Positions 23,609-33,529 of a DNA stretch of 64,000 nt are shown here, one piece after another. Under the pieces are notes generated by a model. It saw nothing but the letters and a program-made list of their open reading frames with translations. It did not search any database and was not told where the DNA came from. Each line of letters begins with the position of its first letter. Position 1 is the stretch's first letter. This DNA is from Flabesymbios commensalis (Eukaryota > Annelida > Polychaeta > Terebellida > Flabelligeridae), in the NCBI GenBank assembly GCA_964017125.1, contig OZ024902.1, forward strand, positions 99,974,796 through 100,038,795, in the 5' to 3' direction. A program made the position numbers and the translations under genes.

Positions 23609-23929
23609 TGAGGGTTTTAACTGACTTAAAACACATCCGAACACAATGAGGATCCCTCATAATCAACAGTTCGGTCACGTCTGACTGATTATAATACCAT
23701 ATGCTTACCATAATAATTGGTCTGTACCAGGTCAACTCTAACTCTCCATTTCCAGTTCAGAATGTAGTTGTCGGACAAAGAAAATAATGTAGTGGTGTGT
23801 TTTAACTTGGGCTTCAATTCTGAAATGGGTGGCTTTTCGCTCAGCTCCACTATCCTCTTGTCGGATGGTCCCCGGGGTAGCTCCACTCATATGTCTAATT
23901 TTGAAATATCGCAGGTAGTTTGATGCCCT

Positions 23930-24560
23930 ATCGCAGCCGTATCAGTGATCATTGATGCAAGAGCTGCTTTATAATGTAACTATATCAAGTTATAATGCCA
24001 AAATACAATGTCACCATAAGACATTAGAACGTTAGGATTCAATATTGCATTATGATATTATTATATTAGATCATAATGTTATGATAGACAGCTGTGTGTT
24101 AATATGAAGTTATTATTATAAAGACAAGGCATTAAAATATCAGTATATGGAATTATATTCTGATGAGAGGTCATTTTCACGTCTAGATATGACATTGTAT
24201 TGAGAGAGTATGCCATTTTAATTTATTGCTATGGCATACTATAATGTCAGTATATTGCATTATTATATTATCAACACTATGTGACATTATTATGTATATA
24301 AGTTTATGGTATATTACATTATGGTGTCAGTATCACAGATATATACTAAGTACATATCTATGGTCAGTATATATTGCATTATTATATCAGGAGTGAGATT
24401 GAATAATATACTAGAACGCTAGAATATAGATTTAACGTCACGATATATACAAGTTTAACGTTGCATTCTAAGGCAATAAAATATAAGGATATGATTGATA
24501 ATGTTATCATAATTATAACACTATAATCCTAAAACAATGTATTAACATTTCAAAATATAA
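23930..24560. repeat. AT-rich diverged tandem-like repeats (CATTATNATATTA)
   Basis: Words such as GCATTATTATATTA, ACATTATGGTGTCAGTAT and GACATTATTATGTATATA recur at irregular spacing. It may be a decayed satellite or subterminal array of the surrounding element. Confidence 0.4.
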
Positions 24561-25166
24561 TATTATTAGAGTTTGCTCAGCAAAGATATATTTTTATTAC
24601 AAGCAGGATTGGATAGTTTTAAGATAAATAAAAGAGCACACAAAGGTTACGTGGGAAACGTTTGTTGTTCGACTTTATGTCCAAAGGGGAAATAGTTGAC
24701 AAGAACTTTTAACAAAAACCAGTATTTTTTTTATTCGCCGTCTATTGGAATCACATCAGCTAAAGATATGTACAAGTCAGAAAAGTTAATTAACATCACT
24801 CTGTTCCCATCGGCTATGAATATTACAGGGCAATGCAGTGGCGGATCCAGAGGTCCCACGGTCAGGTCCCCAGAAACAAGAAACGTCCACATTTGGACAT
24901 GAATTCATGTGCTCTAGAATGCATCATTTGAAGCCTTGGATTTTTTTTTCCGAGGGATCATGCCCAGACTCTTCTAGAGCAGGCTGGCTGTGCCAACTGT
25001 GGTGTGTAAAAATTATTGTAAAACATCGGCGCCCCACCGTTTGTCAATTCCTAGATCCGCCACTGGAATGATGGATAAAGTCAGCCATGTGTTTCCACTT
25101 GTATCTAATGCTTTGGTTATATGATGGCTAAAGGGTTAAATATTTACTAGATCTAATAACTATATC

Positions 25167-25195
25167 ACATACATACATACATACATACATACATG
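25167..25195. repeat. Microsatellite (CATA)n
   Basis: Seven uninterrupted tetranucleotide units. Confidence 0.9.
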
Positions 25196-26253
25196 TTATT
25201 TTTTACTTTTGCATTTTGGCCACATTGAACATGTTGAACAGGTACAATTGAACTACTTTTATTCATGATTTGGGACCTAAAGAGTTAATTGTTTTATCTC
25301 GTTTTGCAGATGAGAGTCTTGACTAGCGTTATTATTGCTACTTGTGTAATCCAAAGAAAATACATAATTATCTATACATACTTATTTAAATGTATTCTTT
25401 AACATCGAAAACATTTTATTTTATTTGCTACATTGCTTAGCATAACAATGTAGACCATTAGTTTCTTGTATTTATATGATTTTTGGACCTAAATGGTCAA
25501 CATTGTTTTTTCTACAACTATTACATCAATTAAAGACATAAGTGTATAAGTTGTTTTGTTTTTGCTAATTTTAGATATATTATATAGCACTAGAATTATC
25601 AAATGTATTTATTTATGAGTTTGGTACTTAAAGGGTTAAACCAATATATATACAACGTAGGCCCTATATATATAAATATATATTTATATAGCATAAAGAA
25701 ATCTCGACATTAGTTTATCCATGAGATGTTAATCCTATATATTTATTGCAAGATATTGTGATAAATCTAGTGTTGTGGATGGTTCTATATTATCAGACCC
25801 CTTGTTCACAAAGGGATCATCTCTCAAATTTGTCCAAAAATATCACAAATGCCTCAGCTATATTCATATTCCTGATATTCTCTCATTTCATTTGGTATAT
25901 AATGCACTTTAGTATATTTTGTTTCCCATACTTCTGTACTATTACCCTTGCTATCTAACCAACAAACCCATGAAATATCACATTTTTAGTCAAAATGGAC
26001 CATTTTTTAATATTTGGTAGAAATACTTTTGTATGCTTGAAAAAATTGGTACCATGTTTTTTTGGATCACTTATACTATCAACAATTGATTTTTACACAT
26101 GGTATAAAATAAACATTTGGTTCGTTCCCACGGGAGCTGAATTTGCTACATAGGCCCCCGGACTATATTGGTAAACCAGTTTCGTGGAATTTTTCCTTCT
26201 AAAACCCCTAGTTGTAGGAAAATGAAGTGTGTTTTCAGGGATTAAAGGGTTAA

Positions 26254-27049
26254 GACTCATCCGGATTTATGTTTTCAGTATCGTGGGTATAGATTCATAA
26301 TGAAAACATAGGAAAACCGGAACGTATAGGCCTACTATACTAGATCTACTTATATTAGGCTCCTATAAATTTTCATGACATAGGACTATCATAAAGATTT
26401 AGGGCCTACACAAGTGTTCCTAGTATTGAAGCTTTTGTAGTATTTTTTCCTAGGCCTGCAGTGACTGTCAGATAAAACGTGTACTTGAGAAAGCCTGTGA
26501 CATATTTTCACGATTATGTGTCACTAAAACTGGAGCCACTTTCTAGGCCTACTTCATAGACATATACAATAGTCTGACAAGTAGGCTATTTCCCAACATA
26601 CCATATTCAACTGGCTGGTCCAATAATTTCGGTTCAGATCATTGCTATAATTCCGTTTCTGTGACCATGGGAATGGCATAAAATCAACTGTGGGTCTGTA
26701 GGCCTATTACATACATTAGGCCTAGTTGAGTATTCAACTCACCAGCTCACCGGCTGACGCACGTAGCGCAGCGGTATCGTGAGTTGACAGCTTCAACTAA
26801 ACATGTATGTGTAACTCGATCTGACTATCGGTATTTTGGGCCTACGCCTATTTGGTTTTGAGCTAGGGCCTAGAATACAGGAACACTCACTGTGTCTGTA
26901 GTTTTAAAATTACATTTACCGTTTGCCAACGTAACGTAGGCTAAGGCTTTATGCGCCTATTTCTCACACTTTTGACTTTGTGGAGCGGTTTTCACTATGA
27001 GATGTAGGCCTATTTTTTCTAGGTCTATAGCCGATAGCCTATCAACCTT
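26254..27049. other. Intergenic DNA rich in TAGGCCTA words, no gene seen
   Basis: Many TAGGCCTA-type octamers occur in this stretch. No exon supported. Confidence 0.4.
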
Positions 27050-27172
27050 CTTTTTGAACAATATTTCTAAACATCGGACCTTCTATTTAAACATCTGAGT
27101 GACCTTCTGAACATAGAACCTTTTGAACATAGAACCTTCTGAATATAGAACCTTCTGAACATAGGGCCGTAA
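27050..27172. repeat. 16-bp tandem array, unit GAACATAGNACCTTCT
   Basis: Six to seven diverged units of GACCTTCTGAACATAG, in the same orientation as 9641-9705. No inverted partner nearby. Confidence 0.7.
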
Positions 27173-27974
27173 ACTTGGGCAGCCTAACGTTAGCTACAGG
27201 TATTCACATTTGCCGTGGTCAATTATCACATTTTCAGGTAGTTTTGCAGTTAATTTCTGAAATTTTAGCAGTTCAAGTTTTAGCCTAGGCCTATATACTA
27301 GGCCAGGGCTAGGCTAGATGTCGAATAGTTCAACTTGAACTTCTAAAATTTGATTCTAGAAAATCAAGCGAAATAAATAGGGGCGTCATAGGCCCTAACT
27401 AGGCGTAGACTATCAATATTTACTACATGTATGTAGCTAGCACAGGGCTTATAGTCTGAGGGCCTACCGGGTCATGTTTATGGAGACTAACTTTCAAATT
27501 ATATTTATGTAGACTAGGCCTAATGTTACACTATTAGGTCTACAGGCCCACATCTATCACGTATAGAACTGGATTGTACTTGTACATGGTATATGTACCC
27601 ATACAGTCATGTAGGCCTATGCTATGGACACTAACTGAAATTGTTATTATTATACCTATTATGACGTCATAAACCAAGCTACATTATTACGCTCCTATTG
27701 TCTGTTTCACAGTTTCCAAATGCATTACCGCTTTGCTGTCTGTTTCAAGGTACTCTATATTATTTTTTATACAGGTAGGCCTACTAGTATATTAATATTC
27801 TAGACTACAGTGGATTGTATTGTGAAAATCGTGTACACTGGTATAGAGGCTCACAATGGAGAAAAGTAGTTTGATAAAGTTATCTACAGTTTGCACCATG
27901 TGAGCTGTTATCAGCTGAATTTATCATGTTTAACAATTAAACATCATTAAAAATTAAATCTCCGTCCACAATGT
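27173..27974. other. Intergenic DNA, nothing recognised
   Basis: TAGGCCTA words are frequent; no gene or element end was found. Confidence 0.4.
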
Positions 27975-27978
27975 TTAA

Positions 27979-28316
27979 AGGGACTCAATCAGGATGAAAT
28001 CATTAAAAAATCGGTGATTTTATTTACCAGTTAGGCTAGATATAGAGACGAAATTCCCGATGTCTTATTCTGGACATGCATGTCCAAAATAAGAAATACG
28101 GGAATTCGTCTTTATATCTCGCTTAACTAGTAGATACGCAGCACAAAAATTTAAAAACTTTTGCAGCTCTAGTCTATGGACATGTTTACATCATATGGTC
28201 ATATTAAGAACCCGAAATAAAATCACCGATTTTTTGATGATTTTAGCCTGGGCCAGTCCCTTTAAGAAGCCAAAAAATCATCGCTTTTTTGACGATTTTA
28301 GCCTGATTAAGTCCCT
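27979..28316. mobile_element. TTAA MITE with AGGGACTCAATCAGG ends, composite of two subfamilies
   Basis: TTAA at 27975-27978 and 28317-28320. The left end AGGGACTCAATCAGGATGAA matches the far right end (TTTAGCCTGATTAAGTCCCT inverse). Inside it, a copy of the AGGGACTGGCCC subfamily ends at CCAGTCCCTTTAA (about 28250-28264). So either one MITE landed in or next to another, or a mosaic formed. Confidence 0.75.
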
Positions 28317-29279
28317 TTAAGAAAGCTCTGAGTGTAATTAATTTATATTTTTTGATCAAAAATCTATTTTTATCAAATGATTCTCAACGTTGATCCAGTA
28401 GACCTCTAGGGGTCAGTTCGTTATTCCGACAGGTCTATATTACGACAGGTCGATATTCCGACAGGTCGTTATTCCGACAGGTCGTTATTCCGACAGGTCG
28501 TTATTCCGACAGGTCTATATTCCGACAGGTCGATATTCCGACAGGTCGTTATTTCGACAGGTCGTTATTCCGACAGGTCTATATTCCGACAGGTCGATAT
28601 TCCGACAGGTCGTTATTCCGACAGGTCTATAGGCCTATTCTGACAGGTCGATATCCCGACAGGTCTATATTCCAGCAGGTCTATATTCCGACAGGTCTAT
28701 ATTCCGACAGGTCGATATTCCAACGACACGTCGTTATTCCGACAGTTTCTTGATTTAAATTGTAATGGGAATTAGTCTGTGAGATAAACCACTTTTAATT
28801 ACGTGTCTGGGCCCAAAAGGTTTGAAGAATGTTTCTAGTCAGAATTTCATGCTGATTCTAAACTTCCATTTCTTAAATGCCTCAGACGCTGCATTTTTTC
28901 AGAATATAGCGTTTTGCGTGTTTTTTTTCATACAAAAATGGTAAAATCGCTATTTTAACCAGTAACACTGTTTAAATGTATCTACATAAGAACATGTGAT
29001 GCCAAATTCAACTGTCTAATAGGGCTACATGTGATCCAACAATAAGACAGCAAATTCAGCGCTGCGACCGTTTTTATACGTCAGAGTCTGACGTCTAAAG
29101 TCAGTCTCAGCGCTGATAGATTTAAAAATATTTATAGATCTAATGGTGTCAGACCCATAGCATAATTATTCAAATCAGGGGGCTTAAGTGATTTACCCCC
29201 GAATTGTTAAAATCGTCCCAAAAGCACCAAATTTGGACCACATATGGCCAAGGCCATAATATTTTTGATTTATCGCGGG

Positions 29280-29740
29280 AACCAAGGTGAACTCTCGCCG
29301 TGGGCGCTTTATTTGACAAATCCAAGATGGCCGCCATTCAAATTAGGGTAATTTCATAACTTGTAAACTAATAGACGTAGAGACGCATGTGATACCACTT
29401 TTCTATGGTTTTCGAATATGTAGGATTGATTTATGATGTTTTGCAGTTGGGAATTATTTAAAAAACAAAAATATTTGTAAAGTTATTTCGTCAATATATA
29501 TACGACATGATAACGGTTTAAACGACGCAGATCAGCAATACAATCATCTGTATCAGGCATTGATAACGACCTATCCATAAGATTTGCTACCAGAGCCAGT
29601 CTTTGGAGTTCCTGTGTATCAGCCATTTTAAATAAATTCAAAATGGCCGCTGTTCATAACAAGCCCACGTCATAACTTGCCAACTAATAGCAGTAGAGAA
29701 ACACTTAATAGCATTTTTCTACGGTTTCATAAACGATTTT
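29280..29740. repeat. Two diverged ~330-bp direct repeats (CAAGATGGCCGCC)
   Basis: CCAAGATGGCCGCCATTCAA, CATAACTTGTAAACTAATAG, GTAGAGACGC and CTATGGTTTTCG (29320-29415) recur in order at about 29640-29735 as AAAATGGCCGCTGTTCATAA, CATAACTTGCCAACTAATAG, GTAGAGAAAC and CTACGGTTTCAT. The wording resembles the AAAATGGCCGCC stretch near 22075. Confidence 0.65.
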
Positions 29741-29844
29741 AAATATATATTATTGCATGTGTTTGTAAGAGCCCGTTTCCAACCAGGACGAAAGGGTTTT
29801 TTGATAGGTTTTTTAACCGTTCACATGTCAACTTTGACATTTTT

Positions 29845-30045
29845 ATTTCTTTTTTTTTGTACTTTTTTTTAGGCGGCGCGAATCGGTTATACGTTCGGTT
29901 GCTATTATTATACCACGAATTTGAACAGTTTGGGTCACTGCATATGTATACACCAAGGAAAGATTTCGGCCGCAGCGGGACTCGAACCAGGTACCCCCAG
30001 ACTCTCGAGTCCACCACGCGACCAATGAGCTATCCTGCCGTCACG
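29845..30045 (-). mobile_element. tRNA-derived SINE, minus strand
   Basis: Read on the minus strand from about 30043: GGCAGGATAGCTCATTGGTC (A-box region), then GGTACCTGGTTCGAGTCCCG (B-box GGTTCGAGTCC), a ~100-bp body, and an A-rich tail (29845-29875). The tRNA fold is imperfect in the T-stem and the unit continues past the tRNA part, so it is a SINE and not a tRNA gene. Confidence 0.75.
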
Positions 30046-30750
30046 AACATGAACAAGATAATAAGTAATAGTATTTATAATAAGAATATTATAGATATAA
30101 TATTATAATTGTGACTCAAGGCACAACAACATAATTATATTTTCATATCACTGTCTACTGTCTATACGCAACGCAGCTATAAAACTTCAATTGTTCCATC
30201 ACTGCTAATACATCCATCCTCATAGGAAGGGCAAAGTTAGGAAATTTTAAGATGATCAATATTAGTTCTGAATTGTATTCATTCTGACTGTATACTTTTA
30301 CCTCGAAAATAGTATTATTAGTTTCAGTACTGATGTTGTTGAGATTGCTAATTTGTAACAGCATTTTGGACGGCATTAGAGCACTATGGGGGTCGCTCAA
30401 TAATATTTTGCTCAATTTAATAGTTGGTGATGTATTTTCTGGGCAGTCAGGGAAAAATCAAGGGAATGTGTGGGAATAATAATTAAATGTATTTATTTAT
30501 CAGTGTTTATTAGGCTGGAATATACATAAATATATACAATAATTGTATACATCTGCAATTGTAAAAACAACTTTTGATATCAAATACGTTGACATAAATG
30601 TAGTTATTCCATTGGTTGGCATATTAAGCTTAACAATGGATCTGAACGCATCTATATATCACAGCTGTACAAAGAAGTGTGGGCCTATATACACTACGCT
30701 CAAAAACACCCCCCAAATGGCTCCCATAAACTCAGGGTAGAGAAGGTTAA

Positions 30751-30917
30751 CCCTTTCAGTGCGGGCAAATGCGTTCAGATCTCAAAAAAGCACCGATTGT
30801 AAATTATTAGTCCTAACTGGTCCACTTTTAAACGCCCATGTTAAGGTAACATTTGCATCACCAATGCAAGCTTCAAATGAATAATACATGTCAAAGAATG
30901 ATGCAGCACGAAAAGAG
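30751..30917. mobile_element. piggyBac-like TTAA MITE (CCCTTTCAGTGCGGGC end)
   Basis: TTAA at 30747-30750 and 30918-30921 flank 167 bp that starts CCCTTTCAGTGCGGGC and ends GCAGCACGAAAAGAG, an imperfect inverse. Same design as 19268-19511 and 14776-14988. Nested in element C. Confidence 0.75.
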
Positions 30918-31344
30918 TTAACAAGTACAGTAACAATCTTAGTATTTTAGTTATAGGTCTTCATCGCTATTCATCACCACAGTAGCTGTTAATAGTGGTT
31001 AATCCTCTCATCACTATTATTTTTTTGTCGGAATAACGACCTGTCGGAATAAAGACCTTTCAGAATATCGACCTGTTTGTCGGAATATAGAACTCTCGGA
31101 ATATCAACCTTTTTATCGGAATATCAACCTGTCGGAATAACGACCTGTCGGAATAACGACCTGTTTGTCGGAATATCGACCTGTCGGAATAACGACCTGT
31201 CGGAATATCGACCTGTCGGAATAACGACCTGTCGGAATAACGACCTGTTTGTCGGAATATCGACCTGTCGGAATAACGACCTGTCGGAATATCGACCTGT
31301 CGGAATAACGACCTGTCGGAATAACGACCCGGACCCGACCTCTA

Positions 31345-32060
31345 GGCCTTTCTGTAAGATAAAACAAGGTTGGGCCAGCAACTTATTGCGCGCTAGGTGC
31401 TGGCGCCGTGTTGTCCCTCACTGTCACACTCTTTCAACCTCTGACCCCTTAAACGCTACATCCCCATACATGCCATGGGCCTTCATTAGGCCAGTGTGCA
31501 TTTACCTAACAATGCTAAGTCACCAATCACAACAAGGAAGTAACGCTGTATCAGATAGATTTATAAGACTAAAAGTTACCAGTGGTTTCAGCAACAACAC
31601 CGACGTTTGATATCTAATCAGTGTCCGAAGCAATTAATTTTACAGCTGATACCGATAGCCGCAAGCGTAGGCATGATGTATTGGGATGACACAGTCGTTC
31701 GGAAAACATTTAGGTGCCACAGAGGGATCAAGGGCTCGTGATCGCGTGCCAGACGATTACATAATATAATTGAGTCGGCTGACCAGCCGGTCAGACCTGG
31801 CGACAGTAATCAGTAGCCTCAAGGTGATTACAGCAGATAAGCGATCAAGATTACCCTAATTTGAGAGCACTAGCGCATAACATGACGCCAGTCACAGTCT
31901 CTGAGCAGGCCGCACCGTTAGAGCGGCGCTGCTCCATTGGCATGACAATACATTACACAAAAGCTCCAGATCATAATACTGGGTTTTTATATTAACTGAA
32001 GATAGAGATTTTAGTCCCGTTTGTCAAAATTTATGATCTCCGAAGGAGTAAGTCAAGTAC
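31345..32060. other. Upstream region of the inhibitory Smad gene
   Basis: Higher complexity and somewhat richer in GC than the transposon-filled DNA to the left. No exon supported. It precedes the putative Smad promoter elements. Confidence 0.4.
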
Positions 32061-32096
32061 AGTAAGGTAATTCGATATGGTATTTGCGTAGCAATC

Positions 32097-32157
32097 ACGT
32101 TAGACAGCAGCCGCGCCAAAAAGTCTAGACTTCCACGTGACTGGAGAGGGTCCAATG
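32097..32157 (+). promoter_or_regulatory. Putative Smad-responsive promoter module: palindromic SBE plus E-box plus CCAAT
   Basis: GTCTAGAC, the palindromic Smad-binding element, lies at 32123-32130. A CACGTG E-box follows at 32134-32139, and CCAAT lies near 32151. An AGAC half-site and a GCCGCGCC box lie just upstream (32102-32117). In mammals the Smad7 promoter is induced by TGF-beta through exactly this GTCTAGAC palindrome, and an E-box-binding factor (TFE3) has been reported to cooperate with Smads there. Here the module is ~0.7 kb upstream of an inhibitory-Smad ATG on the same strand. Function is inferred; the transcription start is unknown. Confidence 0.65.
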
Positions 32158-32823
32158 GTGGGCTCTACACATTCTACTCTGATAGCTAACTGCACAAATC
32201 TCAACATTTACAGGGGAGACAGCTTACTAAATGGTCTAGTCACAAGTGTTCAGTTCATCAGTCGTTCTTCAAATAACTGAATGTCACAATCTTACATCAG
32301 TTTATAACGCAGGTGAAGTCAATAATACACTGCGCTCTAGTGCAGTGAGAGCTATATTATTTACAGCGTTACTGCTGCTTGCATCCCCTCTTTTCTCAAA
32401 TGGACTCGTCCAGCGTAAAGCATTACACTATGGCACACTGAGGTTCAGAAGTGGTATGGACGTGCGAACAGTGTGGATGATATAGATAGAAATTTTGTCG
32501 ATGAACCGTTCATGGATAGTGCAAGCGCATCGTAAATCTACTATTGGAATATTATAAATCTGTTATCTATCATGTTTTCTGTGGTGGCTGACTGGGCTGA
32601 CGTGGGCTAGAATTGTGAGAAAGTGGCGTTTGGAGCGAGTGTGGAGGCCGCCGGTGACAAAGTGGTGCGGCAAGCTGGCACCAGTGGCTCTCAAGGTGGA
32701 ATCTGTGGTGTTGCTGCCGGCCAGTCGGCCTGCACATACATCAGTTCAGAGATCGTGGAGTGCCTATGTACAAACCGAAATTGTTCGGATGAAACCGGGC
32801 ACGAAAACGAGTGTCAATGCTTT

Positions 32824-33235
32824 ATGTTTCGCTCTAGGCGGAACACTTTAGTGAAGCGGCTGTGGAAATCCCGACCTACCCGAAATGAAACCCAACGTCC
32901 GTCTGAAAATGCCTCACCCGAGGCGGAGGAAGACTCCCAAATTAAATCTGTCACTCAGGCGATGCTGAAACGTCTCAAAGAGAAGCATTTGGAAGTATTA
33001 ATTCAATCTGTTGAGAGTAAAGGGGGAGAAACTACAGACTGCGTGTTGTTGCCTAAAGGGGATGTAAGGTTAGGCAGACGGACCCTACCACCCCACATAC
33101 TGTGCTGTCAAATCTGGCGATGGCCAGATCTTGAAGGTGATCATGTATTAAAACGATTACCGTGTTGCCAATCTTCAGACGACCCTACCTCTATTTGCTG
33201 CAATCCTTACCACTGGAGTCGGCTAGCACAAACAG
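32824..33235 (+). CDS. Smad6/7: Inhibitory Smad (SMAD6/7), exon 1: MH1 domain
   Basis: Exon 1 of an inhibitory Smad, the intracellular antagonist of TGF-beta/BMP signalling that binds activated type I receptors and competes with receptor Smads. ATG at 32824 gives MFRSRRNTLVKRLWKSR, closely matching the start of vertebrate SMAD7 (MFRTKRSALVRRLW). No other in-frame ATG lies in the open stretch upstream (from 32623), which supports this start; the context is weak (T at -3). An acidic linker (residues 22-38) precedes the MH1 domain (about 41-134). Zinc-ligand candidates are C73, C114/C115, C125/C126 and H130, in CCNPYHWSRL. The WRWPDLEGDHVLKRLPCCQS block is diagnostic. The exon ends RLAQT + G at donor CAG/GTAGGG, phase 1, as expected before the PY-motif exon. 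It cannot be assigned to SMAD6 or SMAD7; in an invertebrate it is probably the single pro-orthologue. The MH2 domain is not in this exon. Confidence 0.93.
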
Positions 33236-33261
33236 GTAGGGCCTTTTGTGTGGTAAAATAT

Positions 33262-33325
33262 GCAGCACATTGGCTCAACACTGGCCCGGTTTCGTACACC
33301 CCCGGCGTTGAGCCAATCCAATGTC
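33262..33325. repeat. Diverged palindrome, 25 bp after the Smad exon-1 donor
   Basis: ACATTGGCTCAACACTGGCC pairs imperfectly with GGCGTTGAGCCAATCCAATG. Same core as the other palindromes. Confidence 0.6.
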
Positions 33326-33424
33326 TTGCATTCATTTGTCGTGCTGAGGCTTATTGTACAGGTGGACTTTAACCTCGTCAGATCGTAACTGTAGATAATG
33401 ATGTTGTTCAGATAGGGTGATCCT

Positions 33425-33529
33425 CAGCAAACAAGAAACAATGACCCAGTGCTGTGTCAATGTTGGTCCACCGTCTACGACGTTGGCCCAACATCAACCC
33501 AGCATTGGGTCATTTTTTCTTGTTTGCTG
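33425..33529. mobile_element. 105-bp palindromic element, CAGCAAACAAGAAACAATGA ends
   Basis: CAGCAAACAAGAAACAATGA at the left mirrors TCATTTTTTCTTGTTTGCTG at the right. The core is TCAATGTTGGTCC, a short spacer, then GTTGGCCCAACATC. Identical length and terminal word to the element at 50529-50633. Confidence 0.85.

Larger units (their letters stand above)
21792..26249. mobile_element. 4.46-kb TTAA-flanked element with CCCTTTAA ends (piggyBac-like)
   Basis: TTAA occurs at 21788-21791 and 26250-26253. The left end CCCTTTAAGCCTGAA mirrors the right end TTCAGGGATTAAAGGG. A second inverted block follows on each side: AGTCCGGGGGCCTATGTA at 21929, its inverse ending at 26164, with AAACATTTGG/CCAAATGTTT nearby. 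The left arm carries a ~70-bp palindrome (21826-21895). The interior holds one modest minus-strand open frame (23174-23497), a hairpin (23545-23608) and AT-rich diverged repeats. I see no DDE transposase motif, so the family call rests on termini and TTAA. Confidence 0.7.
28409..31336. mobile_element. Foldback element C: inverted ends of 16-bp units, 8-bp target duplication
   Basis: The 2.93-kb element is flanked by GACCTCTA (28401-28408 and 31337-31344). The left end is GGGGTCAGTTCGTTATTCC; the right end read in reverse is GGGTCCGGGTCGTTATTCC. Each arm is an array of TTATTCCGACAGGTCG (left, to about 28745) or its inverse TCGGAATAACGACCTG (right, from about 31026). About twenty units occur per arm, with alternating TTATT/ATATT variants. 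The interior holds diverged repeats (29.2-29.7 kb), a SINE, a TTAA MITE and AT-rich DNA, but no transposase frame. Open frames across the right array only translate the repeat. Confidence 0.87.

Noticed and set aside
28412-28745. CRISPR-like array
   Set aside because: Units are contiguous 16-mers without unique spacers, in animal DNA, with an inverted partner array at the other end of the element.
29960-30045. tRNA gene on the minus strand
   Set aside because: A- and B-boxes are present, but the T-stem does not pair well and the unit continues into a body and A-rich tail, so it is a SINE head.
31077-31610. 177-codon open frame with repeating GISTCRNNDLSEYRPV-type peptide
   Set aside because: It translates the 16-bp array of foldback element C; the opposite strand is open too, as expected for the repeat.
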